Shown: positions 23,461 to 35,715 of the stretch, piece by piece
Numbering within the stretch: the first letter of the stretch is position 1
How the letters are laid out: every line of letters starts with the position of its first letter
Assembly (NCBI GenBank): GCA_947650365.1
Contig: OX393552.1
Coordinates: 20,122,851 to 20,186,850, forward strand
Source: Chamaelirium japonicum
Taxonomy: Eukaryota; Streptophyta; Magnoliopsida; Liliales; Melanthiaceae
DNA: 64,000 bases
Direction of reading: 5' to 3'
The notes under the pieces: generated by a model
What the model was told of the DNA's origin: nothing
Seen by the model: the letters and a program-made list of their open reading frames with translations, nothing else
Databases searched by the model: none
Translations under genes and position numbers: made by a program

Positions 23461-26400
23461 TGTAATACCCGGTACGTTTGATTTTAGGGCAGCCCAGTTT
23501 TAATTATTATTTTATTGTTGCTAAATTGATTGTTTTGTTTCGCATTTATGATCGTCAATGGTGTGTGCTTGAACATGAGTTGGACTGGGCAGTGGGCCCC
23601 GGGTCCGGGTCTCTAGGCGACGCTGGAGGCATGGAAGGAATGTTATTGATGATAATTTAAATTAATTAAAATAACAGGTTTTTAGGTGAGTCTGTCGGAC
23701 TCGTGAGGTTTGCGCACCGGCCCGTCTCGGTGCGATGCGAGCCCGAGTGTGACCCTTGCTTAATTGCGAGCAATGATAGAAAAAAAAAATTAAAAATTAA
23801 AAACCCAAACCCAATCTCAACCCAACCCAACCGAACCGACCTTCTCTCTCTATCTCTCTTCCCTCAAATCATAAACCCAAACCCCATCTCAACCATCCAT
23901 CTCTCCCTCTCATCTCCACTAATAAAACCGAAACCCACCCAGAAATCTAACCCATATCAAAAACTGACCTCTCTCCCTCTATCTCTCAGCCGAACACCCC
24001 TAAATCCCGATCTTCTCCCCGGTGCGATCTTCCCCCCTCTATCTCTCAACCGATCCCTCTCTATCCCGCCGCCCAGCACCCTCCGATCATCCCTCTCAAG
24101 CCTGAATCCCCACCCGAAATCCCTACAATTTTCCCCAACGGATCGATCCGATCTCGTCAACCGCAGCCCCGATCCCCCCTGAAATCTCGATCCCCTCTCA
24201 TCCCTATCCCGTTGGGCCCCTCTTCCTCTATAAATAGAACCACCCGACCCGACCCCCCTGATTTCTCTCCGATCTCTCACCCCCGTCCGACCTCTCCCTT
24301 TATTTTGGATCTCTTTTTCCCTTCCGATCTTCCCCTGTGGTCTGTGAGAGTGGCAGCCGACCGGGGAGGAGCAGCCGGCGCTGGAGAGGAGCAGCCGGAG
24401 GAAGAGCCATAGCCGAGGACCCCCGACTGCACTAGGTCAGCCTCCCCTCCATCCCCTGTTCCTTCTTTTTCCTTCTTTTTCGGCTCTGTTGAGACCAACC
24501 CGACGAACCCCTGCCTTTTCCCCTTTTTCTGTGCTGATACGACCAGCCACCATCGACCCGTCCCTACCTTCACTGCAACGTCTGTGTCTTGTGCCCGATG
24601 GCCCAACGAACCCAGTCGACCTTTAGCTTTGCATGACTCCTAACCTGCCGGTTTTGACCGAGCACCCGAAGCTGAAAACCTAGGGAAGAATTGTTTTTTT
24701 TATTTTTGGTGGTATTGTTGTTGGCAGTCGGCCCGATGGCGGATTAGCCAAGCCACACCAGGTCACACCCGAACAACCCTCGTACCCATTCGGTCGTTCC
24801 CAGATTCGACCCAACGAGACTAGTTAATTACCCTCGATCCGAATTTAGACCCTGTAAGGTCCTTAGGTCCGTCTGTAAATTATTTTTCTAAACCCAAAAC
24901 CCTAGCCCGAGGACGTCTTGGGCGAAAGACGAACCGAGCCCCGACTTGGCTTTCTCACCCTTGTAGAGACTCACCGACTTAGATTTTAATATATGCTCAT
25001 GTGATTGAATTACTAGTTTGTACCGGGACGATCCAGCCGTGGACGGAGCAGAGGCCAGAGACAGGAGTCCGTGCACGTCGACCAGGTAACACAGCACGCT
25101 TTCTTTAATAATTAATAATGTTGATATAGAAAATTAAGGGTAGGTGTCTATAACGCTGCATGCGGGTCTCGCCGGACGTCGTCGCATGTGGTCGAGTGGA
25201 CCCCGCCTTGCATACGGAGTCGCGAGTCCGACGACGCATGCATAAAAAGTTAATAATTTAATAATAAATATTCTATTGTTTGCATGGACACCATAGATAG
25301 GTATTCCCTTAAAATGAATAAATAAATAATTAAAGAATTATCGGGACCCACCCTCCTGAGGGGAGCGTGGTAACCCTAGTAAATGAATTTTGGGCGAGAG
25401 TGCTTTGTTATATTTAATTATGATGCTGGGTTGTGAGTGGGTGCGAATCCTGGTGTAATCCATCGAATATGATTAAACACTGTTTAGTTTCCTTTAATGC
25501 CATGTGGTTTGTTAATCGTTGTTAATCTACCTGGTTAGAGGGTAGGGACCCCGTGCGTGCAAGGGTCGTGAACCACCTTGCACGTACAGCCGAAGTTAAG
25601 TAGGTTAGGGGTCACGGGCAAGGGTTGTGGCAAAGCCAATAGAAGGTGCCCTCGAGTAGGGATTGGCCTAGCAACCCTGTCCCGGGGAGTTGAAGTCCCC
25701 ATAGTAAAGCAAGTTGGGCGGTAGAGCTCCACCGTGAAAGACGGAAAACCCCTTATGATCATCTGGGTGAATTGTGCATGAAGTTGGTGGATGCACGGCG
25801 AGAGAGTTGGCCCTCTACATCGAAATAAAAGGCCCGATAGTAATGCCCGACCGGGGGTAGGTTGAACAAAATATCCGGGGTTCATGTATGAGTGTGTAAT
25901 TGTCTGATATTAAATTTTGAATTGTATGACTGTTCACACGATGACCTAGTGACAGTAGAATTTGCATGTGAATGTAAAAATTGCATGGACACATAGGACG
26001 TGATTGAGAACATACCTTGACAATTAGGTTAATCAATAATTTATCTTAAAAATTTGAGCGTTGTTAATTATTAAAATTGTTAGTTTGTCACTAGCCATTT
26101 ATTTGGCTAATCTCCCAACTGTATTTTTTGGGGGCTACTCATTCCCACGAGTAGACTCTTTTGCAGGAGCTGAGGCACATGAGCAGCAGTAGGAGTCCAG
26201 CAGTTAGCTTAGGGTAGCAACTTATCTTTCTATTTATGTCAATCTTAGTAGTGGTACTTTTTCATTCGATGTAATCGAATTGGATTGAATAATAATTCTA
26301 TTATTAGGTAGCTAGTGTGATAAGTGGTAATGTGCCAGCTGAATTCTTTGGGTAGGCCTCTCATCAAGGCCCCAAGCCTAGGTTAGATCACCACAAAAAT

Positions 26401-26838
26401 ATAACAAGAAGAATTGACCTAATTTGACAAGCCCAGTAGATAGGACCTCCAGACAGATGCATCGAGTGTTCGGGAGCGGGTGAGATACTTGGCTCGCCGT
26501 CGGAGGCTTGAGCCTCGTGCTCCTTTAGAGGATATTCTGTCAGTATGTCGTGACACCATTGGGTCGCATGTACTGAAAGGATATCCCTTTAGCAGGTCGA
26601 GCCTGGCCTAATGTTCTCTCTGTTGATAAATTTTAGTTCTAAAAGGAATACAAATATTTTCAAGTTTCAAAATATCCTCTTTCGTTTCTCCCCCTTCTTT
26701 CATTTGCTTGTGTGTGAGCGTAGAAAGAGCCCAGTGAGAATCCTAAATTGGCATAGTTAAGTAAACATACTCAGAACCCTCTTCCTTTTTCTCAGCTCAC
26801 ACCCCAGGAATCGGTCTTCAGATTTCTGGGGCGTGACA
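23461..26838 (+). repeat. 3' LTR of the gypsy element
   Basis: 3378 bp, co-linear with the 5' LTR, from TGTAATACCCGG to GGGGCGTGACA, with its TATA box at about 24229. Differences from the 5' copy are scattered substitutions and a few small indels, one of about 17 bp in the CT-rich leader. Confidence 0.92.
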
Positions 26839-26843
26839 ACAGT

Positions 26844-26994
26844 TGTGGTACAATGGAAAGCACTAATTTTAAAATTGGCCATATGCACTAACATAATCAC
26901 ATCCACTTTACTCAGATAATGGATTTCAAGAATATAAAAGTAGTCATAAATCACAATTTATAACTGAGGCAATTATATGATTGCATATATATAC
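26844..26994 (-). other. intron sequence of the MRS2-like gene
   Basis: Between the gypsy element and exon 26995-27039 there is about 150 bp of AT-rich DNA starting with a GT donor in the minus sense. The next expected MRS2 exon is not in it. Confidence 0.5.
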
Positions 26995-28990
26995 CGTGGT
27001 CAGATTGTTCAAGGTGCCATCAATTTGCATGAAATATGCCTGAATAATTAGAAAACCATCAAAGTTATATGGTTTTTTCTTGGCAGGTTAGAACAGAAAA
27101 TATTTAGGAATGTTTTTTTTTTTTGGTTTCAATGTCTCTCCTAGCTTCATTAATCCATGGAAAAGGGGAGGTCTGGGAGGCGCTCTAGCCTGGCGCTAGC
27201 TACAATAACCGCCACCCGGTGAAGATACCAATAGCCGTACCACTAGGTGGAGAGAAGGGGGACAGGGCCCCGAGAAGACGGCCACTCGGCTGGAACAAAC
27301 ACATATGCATACAACATGCTACTAGAGCACCGCCACCGACGGGGAAGAAGAAGAAGAAACAAAAAAGGCAGGGGGGGTGGTAAATCAAAATACAGTACCC
27401 CAAACAAGAACAACCATCATCTCCGGCAACACGGACAAACCTAAAGGATCAGCAGCCGCTCACCGTCCTCTGACGAATCCCGCCACCACCTCAGCTTCGG
27501 GACTCGCGCCGTTGACCAGAGGAGGCGACTCGAAAAACCACCAACACCAACTTGATGATCAGGGACGAATCTGACGCTATAACTGCTATCTCCGAGAAAT
27601 CACGCCCCCATCTCCAATAGGGAGCCGTCGAAATAGAGGAGAGGCTCGCAACCACGTCTCCAGCACTACGATCACAAAATCCAGTTCATCGGATGAGCCA
27701 TATATACATGGGAGGAAATTGCGGCCAGATCCCAACTCGGAGCATGCCATCACAAAATTCCTAATCTCCTCGGAGCCGCCATCTGTATCTGGGGAGGCCA
27801 ATAGGGGTTCACCGAAACCCTAGGGCCGGAGGAGAAAGGGAGGGAAAAAAGAGACGCTCTATTCGCACCCATGGAAATAGTGATAGCACCCAAATATTTT
27901 TTTTTTTTTTTGTAAATTCCCTATTTACCCGCATCCCCAACCTCCATCCAGTTGTCGGCCTCATCGCTTTCCGCCTTGGCCACTGCCCAAGCATCCTTTG
28001 CCATCGTCTTTTCCGATGACACTCTTCGCCACCCCAGCCTTCTCCTCTGTCATCAATGTCCGATTACCCAACCCACACCATGGCCGTCCCCGCGCCGCCA
28101 CCCTCCTTCTTTCTTTCTTCTTCTTCTTCTTCCTCCTCCTCCTACTCATCTTCTCCACGTCGGAACCCTAATCTGATGCCCCTCCTCCCTCCTCCTTCCT
28201 CTATCTTCCCACGCCCTATGGTTCAGACGTGGGGAAGATAGAGGAAAGAGGAGGAGGAAGAAGGAATGGGGAGGAGGGAGATAGGCTTAGGGTTTCGGCG
28301 AGGAGAAGATATAAGGAGAATGAGGAAGAAAAGATGAAGGCGGCAGGGCGGAGTACGATGGTGACATGGACAATAGAGGTGGGCTGGGGGGGCATTTTGG
28401 GATTTCTGTGGGTGCCAATACCAATATGTCAAAATGGGTTGGGGACCAATACAATTTCAGGTGCCATAACTAATTCAATGGGTGTGAATAGAGCGTCCAA
28501 AAAAAAAGAGAAATGTTATTCTGCCTGAAGGTTTTCATGATTCTGCTTAGCACGATTTCCGTGGCAGCATACGAGTGGCGGTTGAATCTCACTAGCGAAA
28601 TTTAAATCTCTAATACCACCAGTAGTACGCTGCCATATCAATTGGGCTAAGTGGAATCCGAAAAAACTTATGGCCGAATAGCATTTATTGGAAAAAAAAA
28701 AGAGGGGGAGGGGGAGGGGGGGGGGGGGGGGGGTGCACTCAGGAATGGATTTGTTAATATGACCTCAAGTAACATTTCTAGCTCCTCAACATCATTCTCA
28801 TTTCCATGAAATGTTTCTATACTTGCCATGCTAGCTCTAGATATCTTTAAGGCCAGTGTTGGTGAAGCAGGGAACCAGTTAGAAACCCCAGAGCCACTAG
28901 TAGGTGAGGATGCCCCGACCAATTTTCTTGACAAGTAAAGATCAGCCATGTTATCATCATCATCCAGCAGCTGTTCATGTTCATTTCTTA
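26995..28990 (-). CDS. MRS2: MRS2/MGT magnesium transporter, two internal exons only
   Basis: Minus strand. The upstream exon, about 28990-28764, encodes about 76 residues with [18 protein letters not shown], a serine/proline-rich segment and [12 protein letters not shown], then a GT. The next exon, 27039-26995, has CAG before it and GT after it and encodes [15 protein letters not shown]. In MRS2/MGT (CorA-like) Mg2+ channels these blocks are consecutive and lie just before the membrane helices with the GMN pore motif; they form part of the long cytosolic or matrix helix. The N-terminal exons and the GMN exon were not found in the window. The intron between the exons (1724 bp) holds a short retroposon and a fold-back element; the next intron holds the gypsy element. 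It is either a gene with very long introns or a truncated remnant. Both exons read without a break. Confidence 0.75.
27112..27850 (-). mobile_element. short LINE-derived retroposon, copy 3, in an MRS2 intron
   Basis: Inverted relative of the elements at 9798 and 10829. The T run at 27113-27124 is its A tail in the minus sense, and its leader with CCCTAGGGTTTCGG (minus sense) lies near 27815-27830. The GTTGGGATCTGG block matches copy 1. Noncoding; the target duplication was not resolved. Confidence 0.6.
27853..28497. mobile_element. 645-bp long fold-back element
   Basis: Terminal inverted repeats of about 39 bases start GACGCTCTATTCGCACCCAT at the left and end ATGGGTGTGAATAGAGCGTC at the right. 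The two halves are imperfect inverted copies along most of their length, meeting at a 14-base spacer near 28212-28226 where ATCTTCCCACG faces CGTGGGGAAGAT. No coding capacity and no clean target duplication seen. A half copy lies at 14246-14554 and an end fragment near 50690-50790. Confidence 0.65.
28498..28763. other. intron spacer with G run
   Basis: Contains a pure G run near 28716-28733 and otherwise nothing recognisable. It is part of the intron between the two MRS2-like exons. Confidence 0.4.
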
Positions 28991-31249
28991 CCCCCACAAA
29001 ACACTAAGATCCCTCTCAGACACCACAACACAAAGTAGAGATTCCCCGCACAAAGATTAGAGAATGCCGAAGGAATCGCAGAGAAGAGAACACCCGCCGA
29101 GATCGAAGCTGAGGAAGACACAACAAAAATCCGTAGTCGAATCCCTTCCTTCTTCTCTCTTCTTCTTCTCTCTCTCTCTCCTCTCTTCATTCTCTTCTTC
29201 CACACGGCCGCAAGAAACCCTAACCGTCGCTTGCTATATATTTCTCCTTCAAAATCTCTCAATGGTTTCCAATCAACCCTAGGGATCCCTTAACCCCCCT
29301 TTAAATAGGAGAAAAAAGTACTCCCATAGGAAACCTAAAAGCCACCCAAATATCGGCCAAAACTGTATCAACCTGCAGCCGCAAACTCGTCCACACGTGC
29401 ATGAATTCTGGGTCATGCGTATGACTTGGACAGGCCGTGCACATGACATGGACAGGTCGTGCATACGATCTGCTCCCAAGTCGTGCGCATGACCCAGGGC
29501 GTGCACACGATCAAGACAGACAATTCCCTCTCGGCATTTTCCCGCCAATTAACGGTTACAGCAGGAGTCATGCACATGACCTGTCCAGGTCGATCATCTT
29601 GGGCATGTGGGCTTCTTTGGGCCAAACCCCAACAATCTCCACCTTTGGCCCTAAGAACCCCAACATCTTGAAACCTTCCGCCACGCCACTGTCGATGCCA
29701 TCGCTATTGTCTAAGGAACCCGTGATAATCCTTTCCATCCTTGTCGCACAGATTGGTCACCCTATACCGGGTGTCTACACCCAACTAGGTGCCCGATCAT
29801 CTATAGTCGTTGACCGACCAAGCCCAATTTTGTGTTAAACTTGACCAGAACGCATTGCTTCTTCATCTTCTGTGCACCTGGATTGGCTTTGAATTCACCT
29901 GCAGACTTGCTCTTCACCAAGCCCACCGCTCCTGGAACTTTCTTTGTTGTGACTTTATATAAGTCTCATCTGCAGACTCCTTCCCAGACTGAAGAAGTGT
30001 CATCCGTGACTTTTAGGGCTCCACCTGAATCGGTGTTCCCATACCCGAGAGAATCCAATCTAGAAAGTGAGATCAAATTTACTCTCATACTTGGAACATG
30101 ACGAATGCCCACGAGGGTCTGAATGAACGAACACATATTTTCGACTCCCCTAGTCAGCATCCTGAAGCCATTCTAGATCGTCATACTACCACCTTCATAC
30201 TACGCATAGGCACTGAATCATGCCCTATGTGAATAAACATGGTGTGTGGCACTATTATCAAGTATCCAGTTATGGCTTTCAAACTCAAAGGTCGCCAATA
30301 TTATCACTCCATTATTTTCGAAGATTGATACTTGATTTTCATATTAGTCAGCCTCGGAATCTCCATTGTCATTCGCCGACCCAGAGCCCTTTCGGAAACT
30401 TGCTCCACCTTTCCCCTTGCACATGCTCCTCACATGCTCGGACTTACCACACTTCCAACATACAACGTTCTTCATGCTCTTTGCATCCGATCTCATAACT
30501 ATCACCTAGACAGAAACCTTCGCGGACGCACTCGAACTTTTCCTACGTTCTTCTTAATTTTGTAGAGTTCCCACCACATCTTCAAACTTCATCTTCGCAG
30601 TACTGGAAGAATTGCGAACCACCATTACAACACTATCCCAACTGTCCGGAAGTTCCTACAAGATCAGTAGAGCCCTAATTTCATCGTCGAAGTTAATTTC
30701 GACAGTCTCCAGTTGACTTGTAACTCCATTGAAGGTATTAATGTACTCTGCTATACTCTCGCCATCGACCATCCTCATATTGAATAAAGTCTTTATGAGA
30801 AGAACCTTATTTGAGGCTGAAGGTTTCTCGTACATACCAAATAATGCTTTCATTACAATTGTCGTGGTCTTCTCCTTGGAGATGTTGAAGGCCACCATTG
30901 GAGACAGAGTGACGAATTAGGCCTATCGCCTTCTTGTCAAATGGGATCTTCTACACCGTCTTCTTCATCAACCCAAGAATATCTTCGAGGTTAAAAGATC
31001 CACATAGATGTATGGATCTAAACCCTCTTGTAAGGTAGATCTAGATATATGGGTATTGATAGATTGTTCTTAGAGGTTCGGGGGCATCGACCCATGATAG
31101 GTTTAGATATTCAATAATCTTTGATATGTAGCGCACACCAACAACCGAGAAACTCTGACCAATTCCTTCCGCTGTCATGATGGGTCATGCACGCTATCAG
31201 TCTGAGTCATGCACACGATACATCCAGAGGGAACTTTTTTTTCCCAACA
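28991..31249 (-). mobile_element. Ty1/copia relic with one LTR and part of gag-pol
   Basis: On the minus strand an LTR ends (plus sense) at about 29634 with CCCCAACA next to ATCTCCACCTTT, the purine tract complement. Internal pieces follow: a block like LVGIRHVPSMRVNLISLSRLDS near 29990-30130, which precedes the copia integrase, and a UBN2-type gag block with MYEKPSASNKVLLIKTLFNM near 30660-30890. At 31138-31249 a short piece with the same motifs as the LTR ends CCCAACA and is probably the stump of the other LTR. Much is deleted and there are many breaks; an old fossil. The LTR's left end is uncertain. Confidence 0.7.
29410..29600. repeat. cluster of GTCATGCGCATGAC-like palindromes in a copia LTR
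   Basis: At least six variants of GTC(A/G)TGC(G/A)CA(T/C)GAC occur within about 190 bp near the start of this minus-strand LTR, that is, in its U3 part. The same motif recurs at 31180-31225 and at 62025-62205 in a related LTR. The core CATGCA resembles the RY element bound by B3-domain factors; a regulatory role is inference. Confidence 0.65.
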
Positions 31250-31552
31250 CCACGACACTCTGGTTTAGATGGAAAGCTAGATGTACCAGAGCCTTTGAGA
31301 AAAAAACTCATCCCTCAAATCCACACCATTGAACTCATCAACCAGATGATGCAGTTTACGAATCAAGCTTTTAACACTATTGATCCATTGATTGCGGAGG
31401 TTACAACCATGAAAGATGGCAGCCACTTCTTATATGCTAAGAGATCTCGAGGGGTTCCTCATCTATGCAACCACCTCATCAACGCTCACCATTGACCCAT
31501 TGATTGCGGAGGCTACAACCATGAAAGATGCATTATCAGCCGCCTCCAACTA
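31250..31552. repeat. short direct duplication
   Basis: A block of about 40 bases (CATTGATTGCGGAGG then TACAACCATGAAAGATG) occurs near 31378-31418 and again about 112 bp on. The plus frame is open across part of it but matches nothing I know. Confidence 0.4.
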
Positions 31553-31769
31553 TTAGGGTTTGCATTTTATCTTTGAAGGAGATGTCAAAACCAACGTGGA
31601 CTGTTTTCTTCATCTTGATCATGATCCGTTGTGGTGTATTGCTAAAGTTATTTTAGACTGTTGCATCAATCTGACGCATTTGCCTTCAACAACTATTTGC
31701 TATTATCTGAGAAGCTCTAATTTGGTGGCGCAAAATCTTGCGTGTGAAAGTTTCACGAATTTTTTTTAA
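31553..31769 (+). mobile_element. RNase H-like (RVT_3) fragment of a LINE or related element
   Basis: The plus frame gives FEGDVKTNVDCF, a hydrophobic stretch, then ICYYLRSSNLVAQNLA, matching the second half of the plant RVT_3 RNase H domain (EGD..., ...RSSN..AH.LA). It ends in an A/T-rich tail. Only this segment is left. Confidence 0.55.
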
Positions 31770-31789
31770 AAGAAAATCCCTCTCAGTGT

Positions 31790-32345
31790 ATTAGGGGGGG
31801 TTTCGGCCTAGACCCCTACCAGTTTATTTGAAAAAAAGAGAAGATATAAGACGGGGAGTACAAGAGGGGGAAGAAGAGAACCAAAACTAAAAAGAAAAAA
31901 AGAAAAGAAAAGAACAACACTCAGAGAACAACATCAGAAGGTGTGCAAGAACATGTCCTCCATCATGACTAGATCTTCGCCTTGCAATGCGACTTTCCAC
32001 AGTTTAAGTCTCCCCGCTATCGTCTTGAGCACGTCCTCCTTCTCTACTGCCTTCCTTGAGAAGATTTTATGATTACGCTCAATCCAGATGCTCCAGCATG
32101 TTGCGATGACCGTCAAGTCTCAAGCTGCCCTCCACTGCTTCTTGACCCTCTTCTTGTGCCCAATCGTCCAGAGGGAGTGAAGACTGCCAGGTTTTCCTTT
32201 TAATGCCGAGTGACTCTCTGATGTGATTCCAGAGCTAGGCCACAAAAGGACAGTGGAGGGAAAGTTGATTCACGTGTTCTTTAGGCGCTCCGCAGAAGAC
32301 ACAAGACAAGTTTGTGATATTGGGGTTGTTCCTTTGGACTAGTGA
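31790..32345 (-). mobile_element. LINE 3' end (RVT zinc-binding region and tail)
   Basis: The minus strand encodes CVFCGAPKEHVNQLSLHCPF near 32235-32300 and WSIWIERNHKIFSRKA near 32040-32090, both typical of the C-terminal zinc-binding region of plant L1 ORF2. 31790-31925 is the probable 3' untranslated part. Frames are shifted between pieces. The 5' portion is absent, the usual 5' truncation. Confidence 0.65.
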
Positions 32346-33076
32346 TGCGACAGATCACCCCACCGAGAATATCCCTGAACGAGTCCACCTCCATGTGGGT
32401 GAATCCGAATGATCAGAGATCGTGATGAAAATGAGAATATAATTTTCACGATTTATAATTTAGCATCCAATCTTGGGATCCACTCACTGTACCCCTAGCT
32501 ATAGAAGCTATGAATATATGGACCAAGCTAGCAGTCCTTAAAAAAAGGGGGGGGGGGGACTTAGTGAATGGTCGAAAACAGGAGATCCTTTAAGCCTAAG
32601 GACAGAGGAAAAAATATCCCTCGATTGGCTTCAAATTTTGATTTGCATGCCACTCTCCTCTAAACTAAACCTAATCCTAAAACCTAAGATCTACAGGCCA
32701 TGGGGTGAACCCTAGACCTAATCCAAACCCTAAAATCTAAGTTCTACAGGGCATGGGATGAACCCTAGACCTAATCATAAAACCTAAACCCTAACCTTAG
32801 ATCTAATCATAAACCTAATTCGAACCAATCCGACCCCATCGACGCCTCTTGTCACTACTAGCTGCGACTTGTGCCGCCATCGCTATTGACCCCGCTCGCC
32901 GGCGATGTTGCTGTTGTTGTCGCCGGTTGCTCGAAAGAGAACAGAAAAGGAGGAGAAGGGAGGGGAGCAATTTTGGGTTTATGAAAGTCTTAAAAGAAAT
33001 TAAAGGAATCTTGTGAGTGTCCTGTTCATTAATCCGATATGTTCTATGGGACCTAACACCCATTTCACTAAAAAGG
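32346..33076. repeat. spacer with telomere-like CCTAAACC runs
   Basis: About 32655-32815 is built of variants of CCCTAGACCTAATC and CCTAAAACCTAA, repeated several times with a GTTCTACAGGGCATGGG-type unit. The rest shows nothing recognisable. Confidence 0.45.
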
Positions 33077-35251
33077 TGTTGGGGTTTCATCCCCATGGAG
33101 GAGACCTAAAGGGGAGGGGAGCATAGCTCCCTCCCAACTGGACTTGCAGCCGAGTCGTCCGGCGACATCCGACATGCGCAGGTGAGTTCCTTAGCCACAA
33201 ACGGGCATAAAATTCAGCAAACCCACCCGAGCAAAGTCGGGTCAAATATGTTTTTCTGGTTTTTTTACAGACCTGTTTTGGGGTGTTTTAAGGCTCTTTG
33301 TGTTGTAGCTCGTGTGTCCTTAGTGTGGATTTTCTGTATTAACATTAATAAAGATGCCTTTGGTTATTGCTTTAATTAGAATACTACTATGGTATATGTT
33401 AATACACATATAATAAAGGACCCTAGGGAACACAGTAGGCCACTGAGGCGCATAGTGGATCCATGCTTGGGAGACCCAGTGGACCAGTTATGTGTAGACC
33501 TAGAACTAGTTCACAGCTTAGGTGATGTTGGTCGCTTCACCGAGAACAAGTTGTTGGCAGGTAGAGGATGTGGTGAAGTCTCCACCACGGGAACGCGGGA
33601 TTCCCATTCACCTGACCAAGCACGATGATCGTGTTGAACAGGAACCAAGATGGTGCACAGTTCAGTGATTCAGACACTGGTGCATAAATCGTCTTACTAC
33701 TATAGATAATATGTCCTTAACCCTGAGGGACCATGTACACTGGGCCAACCAGTTGTGTGGTGCTTTGATGTGCCAGCGTGTGCGGACCTTCCATAGTCCA
33801 ATACCACGGTACGTTGGGTTATTCGGCTGGCGCTTGAGTGACATGTAATCTCTACAGGTTATCCGACGTCCAGTATTGGATGGGTGCATTTTGATGAGTC
33901 AATCTGTCCACACAGTTAACCTAGGCCTGGTGGTTGTAAGTATGACTGACGATGTTCCGGGTGCTAGGCATAGAACCGGAAGGTGTGTGGTGTTATAGAT
34001 GACAAGTCATTAATTTCTAGTCAGATGATCGATCGGGATCTGACGGTACTCCCCACCGCCCGAGTCGTATCTGGCACCAGTAATAGGAGGGACTGAGGAT
34101 TATCGGAGTATAGTAGAGAACAAATTTACGAGGGAGTAACATAAGTTTAGGATCACTAGAGTTCAACTCGCGTCGCACTCTGGGTGGCTACACGGGTTAA
34201 TCGGATTAAGGCTGATTAACAGAACTTTCGGTGTATCACCAGAACAGTTAATCAGGGATCTGGTTGGAGCTAGAATCCCGAACCTTGAAGGTTCCACCCT
34301 GTCGTTGCATATAGGAATTGTTCCCTGACCTGGTTGGATATGTTGGATGCGAAGTAGCACGATGGAGCGCAAGCCCGGAGCCTAAGAACCTAATTCACAT
34401 GTGTTACGGGCCATAGGGGTATTTTGATAAATACTGAAATATGGCTCAGAACCTATTGAATATGGATTTTAAAATGAGCGGAATAATTCCAGGAGCTCAT
34501 AGGCGCTGACGGAACTCGATTCCGAGTAGCGCACCTCACTCAGTATCTCTTTCAGTTTTTCACTTTTCGTGAAGGGCGTTTTCGTCCAAGCTCACGATAG
34601 ACATTGGAAACCCTAAAAACCGACCCCCCCTCATCCTAATCTAATTAGGGCCGGCCCTAGCTTGCGCATGGCACTAGGAGACCGGCCTTATATATAGAAT
34701 AGAGGGGGAGGGGCCGGCTTTTTAAGTGCTCCCCCTCTCCTAATACCCGAACCTCCCCCCTCTCCTCCTCTTGTGTGGTTTCGGCCAAGGAAGAAAGAGG
34801 AAGAAGAAGGAAGAAGAAGGAGGAAGGAAGGAGAAGGAAGAAGAGAGAAAGAGAAGGAGGAGATCTCGCGGCTCGCCATCGTCTTCGCAATGAATTCCTC
34901 CGTCTGCTCGTAGTCCTTGTACTCAGAGACGTGATTTCGAGGATTCCTCAATTCGCAAAGGACAAGGTGCTATCCGACAGCTTCCCTTGCGATTCAAGTG
35001 CAGTTCTTCATCGTTCCGTTCTCTCCGGATCATAAATCCAAAAGGTATGATGATTCTAAACACCTAACTAGATGCATGCATGTCTTCCGTAGATCGTGGT
35101 ATGCCTCTAGGGTGTTCGCACATAAGCTAAGATTATAGATTTGCATGTAGATTGTTTTGTAGAATTAATTGTAATGAAACATACACCGTATGATCTTCGG
35201 ATCTATCTTTTGCTTCCGCTGCGACTCTGATAAGCGGATCCAATTCCAACA
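33077..35251 (+). mobile_element. possible long LTR of a copia-like element
   Basis: A candidate TG..CA unit: start TGTTGGGGTTTCATCCCCAT, end AATTCCAACA. It contains TATATATAG near 34690 followed by a purine-rich leader, and a TCTTTTGCTTCCGCTGC block near the end as in many plant copia LTRs. It also shares the CTGACGGAACTCGATTCCGAG motif with the solo LTR at 11741. No primer site follows and the flanks do not show a clear duplication, so boundaries are provisional. Fossil. Confidence 0.4.
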
Positions 35252-35706
35252 CTTTGAAGGGGCTTTTGTGGTGTGGGGGTTGGCTTTGAGGAATCTTGGA
35301 GATGGCTTTGAGGGCTGATTTTCTAAGGGAAAAGAAGATCTTTCTTCTACAAGGGAGGATGATATTTTCTTGGGGATCGATATTCGACGGATAGATCGGA
35401 TCTAAGCTTGCAAGGAGGTATGTTCCTTGAGGCTTGCTAGGGTCTCTATTTGTTGAGCCTTAGAAGGGGGAAATGTGTAGTTCTAGAAGGAGGGAGAAGA
35501 ATGAGTCGGATTGTACTCTTGTCTTACTTGCCGTCTTTGATAGTGAAGCCCTCCCTCACGTAAATCCCCGAGTCATTTTTGATTGTGATTGATTTTATTT
35601 TGTATTTATGATTATATTGTTGTTTGTTTTTTTTGATTCATCTCACGGAGGAAAGGTCGTCAGTTTCGTAGTTGAGTGTGTGTGATTTTTCCATCAAAAG
35701 GAACCC
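35252..35706. other. no feature seen
   Basis: G/T-rich intergenic DNA with no recognisable coding or repeat structure. Confidence 0.3.
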
Positions 35707-35715
35707 TCAAATTAA

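Larger units (their letters stand above)
15265..26838 (+). mobile_element. Ty3/gypsy chromovirus (Tekay/Del type), 11.6 kb, near full length
   Basis: Structure in order: 5' LTR, primer site, gag, pol (protease, reverse transcriptase, RNase H, integrase, chromodomain), purine tract, 3' LTR. It is flanked by the 5-bp duplication ACAGT at 15260-15264 and 26839-26843. The 3.4-kb LTRs and C-terminal chromodomain fit the Tekay/Del lineage. The two LTRs differ by a few bases per hundred by eye plus small indels, so the insertion is fairly young but not recent. The gag frame looks whole and pol has about two breaks; it is treated as a fossil. It sits next to, and antisense to, exons of an MRS2-like gene. 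Confidence 0.93.

Noticed and set aside
32655-32815. Possible interstitial telomere
   Set aside because: CCCTAAA-like units are irregular and mixed with a longer unit, so a true telomere tract is not supported.
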